Part shown: positions 9,001-14,325 of the stretch, one piece after another
How the letters are laid out: every line of letters begins with the position of its first letter
Numbering within the stretch: the first letter of the stretch is position 1
NCBI GenBank assembly: GCA_026418275.1
Contig: JAOABQ010000077.1
Coordinates: forward strand, 182,507 to 246,506
DNA from: Clostridia bacterium
GTDB lineage: Bacteria; Bacillota; Clostridia; Acetivibrionales; DSM-2933
Direction: 5' to 3'
DNA: 64,000 nt
Translations under genes and position numbers: made by a program
Notes under the pieces: generated by a model
The model's database searches: none
Seen by the model: only the letters and a program-made list of their open reading frames with translations
What the model was told of the DNA's origin: nothing

Positions 9001-11844
9001 CTTAATTGTGATGGCAACGGTTTGCCCGGTTTTGTATGCGCCATTGGAGTTTGTTGCACTCACATTTAAAACATTTGGAACTGCACCATCTATAGAGATA
9101 TTCTTATTGGTCCCGAGGGATCCGGCACCACCGGTTCCCGGCAGGGTAAGAACTGCATCGTTGCCTGCCAGGTCCTTGATACTTCCACCATTTAATATTA
9201 GGGATCCCGTATCCGCATAGTTGAGGTCCGCTGCCGTATCTCCGGTTTGAACGGTATAGCTGAAGGTAAGGGTGTTCGTTCCGTTCCCGCTGCTTAAGTT
9301 TATAGTCCGTCCCGTATTTAAGGTCAACTGGGGAGTTCCTGTTACATTAACAGCTTCATTAAATTGCACCGTTACCAAAATAACATCTCCTGTTTTGTAA
9401 TTCCCGTTTCCGTCGGGAGATGTTACATTTTCCACATTGGGAGAGAGTGTATCAATAACAATATCCTTATTTGTTCCCAGGGACCCAGCGCCCGCCGCTT
9501 CCGGAAGGGTAAGAACCGCATCATTTCCTGCGGTGTCCCGGATGGTTCCACCATTTAAGATCAATGCACCTGTATTTGTGTAATTAAGATCCGAAACCGA
9601 ATCCCCCGCTCCAACCGTATATGTAAAAGTTAAAGAATTAGATCCGCTTCCGCTGCTGTAATTTACTGTCCTCCCTGTATTTAAAGCAAGCTGAGGAGTA
9701 CCTGTTACACTTACCGCTTGATCAAACACAACTTGGATGGTAATCACATCTCCCGCCCTATATCTGCCGTTGCCGTTGGATGCTGTTACACTGCTAACGC
9801 TTGGGGCACTGCCATCAATTGCAATATTTTTATTGGTGGCTAAGGCCCCTGCTCCGTCTACTGCCGGAAGTGTCAGCACCGCATCATTGCCTGCCGCATC
9901 CCGGATAGTTCCGCCATTTAAAGTCAATGCATTTACATTACTGTAATTTAAATCTGAAGTTAGATCCCCTTGTGACACGGTATAGTTGAAGGTAAGGATA
10001 CTGCTTCCCGTACCACTGGTGTAATTCACAGTCCTTCCCGTATTCAGCACAAGCTGGGGAGTACCGGTTACATTTACAGGTTCCTGAAAATGAACCGTAA
10101 TCCCAATGATATCTCCGATTTTGTATGTTCCGTTTCCATTTGCAGAAGTTACATTACTTATCTGGGGAGCCCCGGTATCAATTACGATATTCCGGTTGGT
10201 CCCAAGAGCTCCTGCCCCATCTACTGCGGGCAGGGTCAGCACTGCATTGTTTCCCGCCTCGTCCTTTATGGTTCCACTGTTTAAAACCAGGGAAGTACTA
10301 TTTACATAATTAAGGTCAACTGCAGAATCTCCTGCCCCGACAGTATAATTGAATGTCAAGGTATCTGTACCGCTTCCGCTGCTGTAGTTTACTGTTTTAC
10401 CCGTATTTACGGAGATTTGCGGAGTTCCGGTTACAACCACCGGATCACTCAATGTCACTGTAATCCCAATCACATCTCCGGCTTTATAGCTTCCATTTCC
10501 ATTTGAGGAAGTTACATTAATGACGGTGGGTGCAACACCATCCACTACAATGGCCTTATTGGTGCCCAGAGAACCTGCCGCAGCAAGTGCAGGAAGAGTT
10601 GTACCCGCATTGTTCCCCGCTGCGTCCTTAATGCTTCCTCCATTTAACATGAGGGATCCGGTATTTGCATAGTTTAGGTCAGAGGTAATATCTCCAGCCC
10701 CCACGGTATAGTTAAAGGTAAGCGTGTTTGTCCCGCTCCCGCTCACGTAATTCACCGTTTTACCGGTATTCAGCGAAAGCTGGGGAGTGCCTGTAACCGT
10801 TACACTCTCGGTAAATGTCACAGTGATGGAGATACTATCCCCCACCTTATAGGTTCCATTCAAATTAGGAGAAGTAACATTATTGACGGTGGGTGCAATC
10901 CCATCTACGATGATGTCCTTGTTTGCTCCTAAAGATCCCGCTCCAACCGTTGCCGGAAGAGTCAAGTCAGCATCATGGTTTGCAGCATCCTTAATGGTTC
11001 CCCCGTTCAGTGTGAGAGAATTGGTTGCCAAATAGTTTAAATCCGAAGTATTATCTCCTACTCCAACCGTATAGTTAAAGGTTAGCGTACTGGTTCCGCC
11101 GCCGCTTATGTAGTCGATTATATCCCCCGTATTTAAAGCAAGCTGGGGCGTGCCGGTTATATTGACAGGTTCCGGAAACTGGACGGTAACAGGAATTAGA
11201 TCTCCAACTTTATAGGTTCCGTTAACAGCCGTTGAAGACACACTGCTCACCGTAGGCGGGGTATTATCAAGGGCAATGTTTTTATTTCCGCCTAGAGAAC
11301 TGGCGTTATCGGTAGCAGGCAGCGCAAGACTGGCATTGTTATTGGAGCTGTCCTTCATGCTTCCCCCGTTTAATGACAAGGCATTGGTGCTGCTGTAATT
11401 AAGGTCGCTGACATTATCCGATACTTGAACGGTATAGCTAAATGTCAAGGTAGCCGTTCCGGTACCACTGCTGTAATTGGCTGTTCCACCACAGTTTAAG
11501 GCAAGCTGGGGTGTGCCGGTTACATTTACGGCTTGAGTAAAGTCAAGGGTAATCGAAATCACATCTCCAGCCTTATAACTTCCGTTACTATTTGTGGCAG
11601 ACACGCTTGTCACACTCGGACCATAGGGAATCCACGGGCTTCCCGGATCGGTAGGCTCATTTTCAGCAGTTGCCTGGTGCCATCCTGTGCACTTGTACAA
11701 ATTTCCGTCAAAGCTTACCACATCATTGGTGGCATACCAGCCTCCCAAAGTCCAGGTAAAAGCAGCAAACGCAGTATTTGCAAACATAGATAAGACTACA
11801 CCGGTTACCAGCAGCCATGAAATTAAAATACGCATTCTTTTCAT
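1..11844 (-). CDS. Giant secreted repeat adhesin-like protein (C-terminus outside window)
   Basis: I read this frame open for 3948 codons from the ATG at 11844 to base 1, where it leaves the window. TCGGAGGAAG lies just upstream of the start. Order of parts: signal peptide (about 1-27, ending near ANTAFA); a chitin-binding-type (CBM5/12-like) module at about 28-70 (GGWYATNDVVSFDGNLYKC, then WIPYG); then about 31 repeats of about 121 residues. Each repeat follows NGTYKAGDVIDI, VTGTPQLSLNTG, YSSGSGTNTLTFNYTV, GDxTSDLNY, LTLNGGTIKD, SLGTNKxIxVD. Such Ig/cadherin-like repeats are known from large bacterial surface adhesins. A different module interrupts the array at 5985-6545. The last six or so repeats replace LTLNGGTIKD with the shorter LTGTIKD. 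Binding to polysaccharide or other cells is inferred from the architecture. No anchor is visible; it may lie beyond base 1. Confidence 0.9.
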   Translation of the reverse strand, partial: MKRMRILISWLLVTGVVLSMFANTAFAAFTWTLGGWYATNDVVSFDGNLYKCTGWHQATAENEPTDPGSPWIPYGPSVTSVSATNSNGSYKAGDVISITLDFTQAVNVTGTPQLALNCGGTANYSSGTGTATLTFSYTVQVSDNVSDLNYSSTNALSLNGGSMKDSSNNNASLALPATDNASSLGGNKNIALDNTPPTVSSVSSTAVNGTYKVGDLIPVTVQFPEPVNITGTPQLALNTGDIIDYISGGGTSTLTFNYTVGVGDNTSDLNYLATNSLTLNGGTIKDAANHDADLTLPATVGAGSLGANKDIIVDGIAPTVNNVTSPNLNGTYKVGDSISITVTFTESVTVTGTPQLSLNTGKTVNYVSGSGTNTLTFNYTVGAGDITSDLNYANTGSLMLNGGSIKDAAGNNAGTTLPALAAAGSLGTNKAIVVDGVAPTVINVTSSNGNGSYKAGDVIGITVTLSDPVVVTGTPQISVNTGKTVNYSSGSGTDTLTFNYTVGAGDSAVDLNYVNSTSLVLNSGTIKDEAGNNAVLTLPAVDGAGALGTNRNIVIDTGAPQISNVTSANGNGTYKIGDIIGITVHFQEPVNVTGTPQLVLNTGRTVNYTSGTGSSILTFNYTVSQGDLTSDLNYSNVNALTLNGGTIRDAAGNDAVLTLPAVDGAGALATNKNIAIDGSAPSVSSVTASNGNGRYRAGDVITIQVVFDQAVSVTGTPQLALNTGRTVNYSSGSGSNSLTFTYTVGAGDSVSDLNYTNTGALILNGGTIRDTAGNDAVLTLPEAAGAGSLGTNKDIVIDTLSPNVENVTSPDGNGNYKTGDVILVTVQFNEAVNVTGTPQLTLNTGRTINLSSGNGTNTLTFSYTVQTGDTAADLNYADTGSLILNGGSIKDLAGNDAVLTLPGTGGAGSLGTNKNISIDGAVPNVLNVSATNSNGAYKTGQTVAITIKFNETVYVTGSPRLSLNTGRTADYSSGTGSDTLVFNYVIQAGDWAVDLNYVNTGSLNLNGGTIRDTAGNDAALLLALPGGAGSLGTNKDIAVDGNAATVSYVTSASSNGTYKLGDTIPIHIKFDEAVNVSGTPQLVLNTGRTVNYTGGSGSDILVFNYIVGSGETTAELNYVDTGSLLLNGGTIRDAAGNDAVLTLPAAGGADSLAGRKDMGVDGVVPGVNNVTSTTENGSYKAGNVIVVTLSFSKNVIVTGTPQLSLNTGRVVNYSSGSGTNTLVFNYTVGVGDTATDLNYSNINALILNGGTIKDAAGNDAGLALPATGGAGSLGTNKDIVVDTTAPGIQNVTSTNLNATYKAGDMIAVTLRFSENVTVTGTPRLSLNTGRVVNYSSGSGTDTLTFNYTVGSGDTAADLNYAASDSLALNGGTIKDSAGNDAVLSLPDPGGAGSLGTNKDIGVDGAVPTVNQVASTSGNGAYKLNDTVIITVRFSEAVNVTGTPQITMNTGRTVNYSGGTGTNTLSFDYVVGANDFTSDLNYSNTGSLIFNGGTIRDNAGNDAVLVLPAVDAAGSLGVNKDISVDGAVPEVTGASSTAPNGTYKTGDIIPITVLFGETVHVTGTPQLALNTGRTVNYSSGSGSSTLTFNYTVLASDATTDLNYVAANSLTLNGGTVKDTAGNNAVLTLPAVGGAGSLGTNKDIAVDAVNPEVDHVSSLTPDGTYSAGASIAVTVTFNENVVVTGSPQLALNTGRNAVYGGGSGTNVLTFNYTVLSGDVAGDLDYSATTSLILNGGTIKDGAGNNAVLTLAAIGSPNSLGGAKAIVISAGTSGVLYGDIDNAPLNVNLTREGTEDWAHWGLLDENSFNHKNGVPQKISDAAVMGAGVKTRLAGSTVLAAWTDGNPTANGAAIDSGIYVTGAGNGLSFTVPAGTQQKTLRVFLGASGVRGKVEAILSDGSSSDYINFIDTVGTTYKVLTLTYKAQNPGETLTVKYTVEAMHDEIGGRLVLQAASLASPIITKVTSSIQDGSYKLGAVIPITVKFSGIVNVTGNPRLMLNTGSGADYSGGTGTDTLTFTYTVQPGDNASDLDYTGADALDLNGGSIQDAGAGDVYLLLPDQGWPDSLGGSKDIVIDTTVPSINGGVTSSKADGTYKLGDVIDIRIRFSEPVTVTGTPQLELNTGRMINYSSGSGSDTLIFNYTVQSGDVAADLNYAAVNALTLNGGTIQDSAENDANVSLPATNGAGALAVNKELYVDGQIPAVSQVTSDKVDGTYKLGQVVDVKVVFTEIVTVTGIPQITLNTGRTVTYSSGSGTDTLLFNYTVETGDSTGDLNYTATDALALNGGSIKDAAGNIANIALPAVAGAGSLGTNKSIIIDGVVPMVSNVTSDDGNATYKLGNTISVKIVFNDSVNVTGTPQLAINTGRTLNYTGGSGTNTLLFSYTVGAGDSTSDLNYVSTASLSLNGGTIKDGAGNDADLALPAIGGAGSLGTNKNIAVDGIIPTISGVTSNKSNGIYKAGTIIDIRVNFTEAVSVTGTPQITLNTGVVVDYASGSGSSTLVFNYTVQPGDTAADLNYTAINALSLNGGSIKDGADNDGDITLPLPLGAGSLGTGKDLQIDTTAPDINGGVTSNRANGTYKIGDVIDIRISFSEAVTVTGTPGLLLNTGRVINYSSGSGSSVLVFNYTVGAGDLSPDLNYSATDSLTLNGGTIKDGAGNDAVLTLPVLGGNSLGTNKDIAIDGVVPAVNNVTSDKANGTYKAGDVIDIKVVFNKAVTVTGTPQLSLNTGRVVNYGSGSGTNTLVFNYTVGTGDSTSDLNYTAIGALTLNGGTIQDTAGNSGELSLPALLGAGSLGTNKNLAIDTSLPGVSHITSDDGNASYKLGSTIGVKVVFSEAVNVTGTPQLAVNTGRILNYTGGSGTDTLLFSYTVGAGDSTSDLNYVSTGSLSLNGGTIKDGAGNDADLTLPAIGGAGSLGTNKNIAVDGVIPTISGVTSNQSNGIYKAGTTIDIRVNFTEAVSVTGTPQITLNTGAVVDYASGSGSSTLVFNYTVQPGDTAADLNYTAINALSLNGGSIKDGADNDGDITLPLPLGAGSLGTGKDLQIDTTAPDINGGVTSNKANGTYKIGDVIDIRISFSEAVTVTGTPGLLLNIGRVVNYSSGSGSSVLVFNYTVGAGDLTPDLNYSATDSLTLNGGSIKDGAGNDAVLTLPVLGGNSLGTNKEIAVDGVVPAVNNVTSDKANGTYKAGDVIDIKVVFNKAVTVTGTPQLSLNTGRVVNYSSGSGTNTLVFNYTVGTGDWTADLNYTAVSGLALNGGTVKDGAGNDANVTLPATGAPESLGGGKNIGVDGIIPIVTNITSDSANGKYREGDSVDIKVTFSEAVTVTGTPVILLNTGSTVDYTSGSGSTVLIFRYTVAAGDVSLDLGYANANALSGTIQDVAQNNANLSLPVPGILGSLSFNKDISVDTLAPRVVNVTSDNGNRKYKEGENIDIKVVFDEPVIVTGVPELTLNTGRTVDYTSGSGSSTLIFRYTVGTGDTVNELDYAAFNSLTGVIEDEALNNAVLNLPVPGAAGSLAANKDIGIDTAEPQVIGVSSDIPNGIYRTGQSIDIKVLFTEPVNVTGVPVLALNVLRTASYASGNGTDTLIFRYTVNSGDTSADLDYVGTDSLTGTMKDAAQNAADLTLPLPGAIGSLGGSKNIEVDSSGIPEIVVPVPPPGAGELGGEALPVGLKAVQNVTSDKENGTYKAGEVIDIKVSFNEPVSVSGIPELSLNSGSIAYYVSGAETDTLIFRYHVKPGDEAEELDYAHTKSLTGSIKGLSKNDFDLTLPVPGEIHSLGANKNLAIDTKMPKVVNVTSENQDGLYNVKDVIDIKIKFSEIVKVREIPSLELNTGRKALYISGMGTSSLVFRYVVQEGDAVNDLDYKDQNSLKGMIMDLAENAADLKLPEPGTAGSLGKNENLSVGTQEIKIIGVSTDNKDGVYRKGDKIDIEVLFDSPVKVTGTPKLYMNTGHAA
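2130..4892 (-). repeat. Higher-order duplication: two 1452-bp copies of a four-repeat block
   Basis: The segment at about 2130-3440 matches the segment at about 3582-4892 at a constant offset of 1452 bp, which is 4 x 363. For example, the stretch beginning GTCGCCGGTTCCCACCGTAT occurs at 2146 and again at 3598. The match is near-identical for long stretches, far closer than neighbouring repeats are to each other, and fades at both ends. This indicates a recent in-frame duplication by unequal recombination, or alternatively an assembly artefact. Confidence 0.85.
5985..6545 (-). other. Non-repeat module inside the adhesin array (NLTREGTEDWAHWG domain)
   Basis: About 185 residues here do not follow the repeat pattern. 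They begin NVNLTREGTEDWAHWG, continue with AAWTDGNPT, GLSFTVPAGT and TLRVFLGASGVRGKVEAILSD, and end in a beta-rich segment. I recognise the NLTxEGTxDWAHWG pattern from other secreted bacterial proteins, where it looks like a ligand-binding beta-sandwich, but I cannot give a confirmed family name. Ordinary repeats flank it on both sides in the same frame. Confidence 0.6.
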
Positions 11845-12527
11845 ATCACACTTCCTCCGAATTATCCCTATATGCAGATGAATAACTCCTAAAGTTCATT
11901 ACATATAAAGATAAAAACTTCTTTATCTCTAATTACACCAAAAGGTCTAATTGATCCTAAATAATATTAAACTTTTTTAGAAAAATAGATTTATCCTAGA
12001 TGCTGCTTATAAAATGAGTGTTAATGTATTAAGAATAAAGCACAGAGAATATAAGAAAATGCAGCTGCTTAAGCATCATGACAGGTAAAGTACAGTATAT
12101 TTAAAGACATCAAAATTACTTAACATAAAACAACACACCATGCAAACCCAGTCGTTACAACTGTTTCACAATTAAAAGTTAAAACGCTTTCACAAAAAAG
12201 CATACTTATTCAATAGAACTCTAAAGATTGTAACTTTCGCTGTAACTTATGAAGGCTCCCAACATAGATTCCTAAGATGATAGTTTTTATAAACGTAAGA
12301 GTAATACTTAGTAGAAATGAAATGCTTAAAAGACATCACTAAAAGAAGTATGAATCATCGTCTAATCATATTATACTACATTTCAACTCAGAATTATATT
12401 ATATTTCGACAAATCCTATTAAAAATCCTCTAAAAAGTTATAAAATTTTAATATTTCTATCCACATATTAGAATTTCATGTTAATCCTTCTCCACCCTGT
12501 TGTTTTCCAATCCAAACATACCGGCTG
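11845..12527. other. AT-rich intergenic region upstream of the giant adhesin gene
   Basis: The 683 bp are AT-rich with no supportable gene on either strand. They must hold the promoter of the adhesin gene, but I could not pick a convincing -35/-10 pair. I looked for a conserved c-di-GMP riboswitch core, common before clostridial surface-protein genes, and did not see one. Confidence 0.5.
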
Positions 12528-12704
12528 TTAATTGGCATACTTTGCAAGGTAATATATTACATATACCCAGCTTAAAAGGCCGTGAAAAATGGCCCAACCA
12601 ACGGATTTCCAAGTGGTAAAGGAAATTACCATTGCAAGACAAGTGCCAAAGCCAATCCCTTTTTTAACAACCTCTTTTTTTATAACATTTTTATTATTTT
12701 CCAT
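12528..12704 (-). CDS. Small membrane protein, 58 aa, function unknown
   Basis: An ATG at 12704 preceded by GAGGAGAAGG opens a 58-codon frame. It starts with a charged head (MENNKNVIKKEVVKKG) and continues with two short hydrophobic stretches, FGTCLAMVISF and GWAIFHGLLSWVYVIYYLA. This pattern (GFGT, hydrophobic, W, GWAIxHGxLxWxYVIYY) resembles small membrane proteins I have seen in other bacterial genomes, but I know no function. The good ribosome binding site, the clean membrane pattern and the stop just after the last segment argue that it is real. It sits alone between the adhesin gene and a MITE-like element. Confidence 0.7.
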   Translation of the reverse strand: MENNKNVIKKEVVKKGIGFGTCLAMVISFTTWKSVGWAIFHGLLSWVYVIYYLAKYAN

Positions 12705-13022
12705 AAAACCTTCTCCTCACATATACATTTTATCTGCTGCGGATATTTAGGGAAAATTCTTAGTAATCAGTAAATATTTATTTCATTCAATCATTCAATT
12801 TATTTATCCACAGGCTTCCTTCTAATTTAATCTGTAGTGCTAGGTTTATTAGGTTCCAAGAACTATATGCTTCAATCCTTAAGAGCGTGTAAATTCAGCT
12901 CGGGCAAATCCAAACTCGCTTCGCTCATACAATGGATTTGCTTTTCCTCGCTCGGATTAACATGCTCTAAAGTCTCTACGCTTATGTTCTTTTCACCTAA
13001 TAAACCTATCTTACTCAACAAG
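12705..13022. other. Intergenic region holding the MITE-like element
   Basis: This 318-bp gap separates the 58-aa protein gene from the SLH-chagasin gene. The MITE-like element fills most of it, and the remainder is AT-rich upstream sequence of the 58-aa gene. I see no other gene. Confidence 0.6.
12841..13008. repeat. MITE-like palindromic element, copy A (168 bp)
   Basis: The element begins TAGGTTTATTAGGT and ends with the exact reverse complement ACCTAATAAACCTA. The similarity between the arms continues inward imperfectly: GTTCCAAGAAC / GTTCTTTTCAC, AGAGCGTG / CATGCTCT, GCAAATCC near the centre on both arms. It therefore can fold into one long interrupted hairpin. A second full copy in opposite orientation lies at 47582-47751 and a fragment at 16344-16374. 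It has no coding capacity. Because it lies just downstream of the SLH-chagasin gene it could also end that transcript. Confidence 0.75.
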
Positions 13023-14039
13023 TTAATTTAAAGTTATACTTATATTGTATTCCTTAGTATCAATAGCTGATCCTTCACTTGACCAAGGCCGGTAGTACTC
13101 AAATACCAATTTACAATTGCCTGCTTTTAAAGCTCTAAAATTCCAAATATGTTCACCCCCAACTCCTAAATTATGTCCTTCCAGCAAACTTGTAATTGGC
13201 TGAACACTTCCTTCAGAATCAAGCACAAGAATCTCAGGGTCAGAGATACTAAACTTCCATTGATATCCAGTTGACTTATTTTCAAACAATCGGACACTGG
13301 CAAATTCGTTTACTTTGCATAAGTTTTCTTTAATCCCGCTCTCTAACATAATGTTCGCTTTATTATAATCACCTGATTCCCAGTGTTTTTTTACAACCCC
13401 ACAGTCAATCAGTAACCCAATTACTGAATTAATCCTATAATCAGAACTATGCGCATCTAACGTACGGTAGGATATGTACACCAATAAACCTTTTGATATA
13501 GGTAAATCCGTATTATAATCTTCCATCTCGTTTAATGGCAGGCTTGCTGTATCCTTGAATATGTTGAACTCTTCGTTCTTTTTAAATGAGTATCCTAACT
13601 GTCTTAGAATAAGGGCTAGGTACTGCTTACCGGATATTTTAGCATCCGGACGGATTGTTCCGTCGGGAAAGCCTTTTAAGGCTCCCGTTTTCACAGCATA
13701 TGCAATATATTTTTTAACCCAATGAGGACTATTTTTTAAATCTTTAAATTTCTCAGTCCATTTATTCACTTCCGACGCTTCCAACTCTAACACCGCTTTT
13801 TCTTTTCCCATCAGCCTTAAAGCCATTATAATAGCCGTTTTTCTATCGGCTAAGGCATCTAAATCCGGATTAAACTCATTTTGAGAAATGCCTTTATATA
13901 AGCCTAATTTATAAAGTGTTTCTGCTTTCTCAATAAATCTGTTATGTATATTCCCAGCAGTAGCATAAGACGCTGTGCTAAACAGAAGCACCGCACATAG
14001 TATTCCAGCTATAGCATGTTTGAACACTTTACCTCTCAT
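13023..14039 (-). CDS. Secreted SLH protein with C-terminal chagasin-like cysteine-protease inhibitor domain
   Basis: The 338-aa product starts with a signal peptide (1-28, ending SYATA). SLH-type surface-layer homology sequence follows: one divergent copy at about 30-80 and a clearer one at about 95-150 (WVKKYIAYAVKTGALKGFPDG, then IRPDAKISGKQYLALIL). A linker of unknown character covers about 155-240. Residues about 245-338 match the chagasin / inhibitor I42 family: NKSTGYQW at 254-261 in place of NPTTGY, GVGGEHIWNFRALKAG at 292-307, and YYRPW at 315-319. These three loops enter the active site of papain-family proteases in known chagasins. The likely role is a cell-wall-attached inhibitor protecting surface proteins; the target is inferred. 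AAGGTGG lies 10 nt before the ATG. Confidence 0.8.
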   Translation of the reverse strand: MRGKVFKHAIAGILCAVLLFSTASYATAGNIHNRFIEKAETLYKLGLYKGISQNEFNPDLDALADRKTAIIMALRLMGKEKAVLELEASEVNKWTEKFKDLKNSPHWVKKYIAYAVKTGALKGFPDGTIRPDAKISGKQYLALILRQLGYSFKKNEEFNIFKDTASLPLNEMEDYNTDLPISKGLLVYISYRTLDAHSSDYRINSVIGLLIDCGVVKKHWESGDYNKANIMLESGIKENLCKVNEFASVRLFENKSTGYQWKFSISDPEILVLDSEGSVQPITSLLEGHNLGVGGEHIWNFRALKAGNCKLVFEYYRPWSSEGSAIDTKEYNISITLN

Positions 14040-14325
14040 TTCTATTCATCCACCTTTTTATATTCATTTATCACTATGATATTTAACAAATACTTCATGA
14101 AAATGGCAACTGTTTAACCCTATTATACTACACCTATCGCATATTCCCTAATACTAATTTCAAAAAAGCCGGCTGAGAAAGCGGACTTAACTATAGGAAA
14201 AGTATAAAAATTCTTTCATAATGACTGGGATAAAATATAATTATTGTATAAAGCTAATAATAAGATATATAATATAATAATAATTTTACATAAATTACAT
14301 TATTTAATTTTTAGGGGGAAAGGAC

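Larger units (their letters stand above)
1..11625 (-). repeat. Tandem array of about 31 coding repeats, period about 363 bp
   Basis: Anchor sequences (the LNGG codons and the NKxIxVD codons) recur every 360-366 bp from 11625 down to about 1650. Spacing is slightly shorter (about 345-357 bp) in the last units. The array is broken once, at 5985-6545, by a non-repeat module. All units keep the same reading frame, so this is a protein-domain array and not an intergenic satellite or CRISPR. Confidence 0.9.

Noticed and set aside
538..10313. Many short plus-strand open frames across the first 10 kb
   Set aside because: They lie opposite the giant adhesin frame, recur with the repeat period, and lack ribosome binding sites; the minus-strand protein explains them.
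1..11625. Regular repeats resembling a CRISPR or satellite array
   Set aside because: The period is about 363 bp, the repeats diverge, and the frame stays open throughout with a coherent domain pattern.
11845..12527. Riboswitch (c-di-GMP type) before the adhesin gene
   Set aside because: The conserved core sequences of known c-di-GMP riboswitches were not found on the sense strand.
12837..13031. Plus-strand 64-codon frame
   Set aside because: It falls inside the palindromic MITE-like element and has no ribosome binding site.
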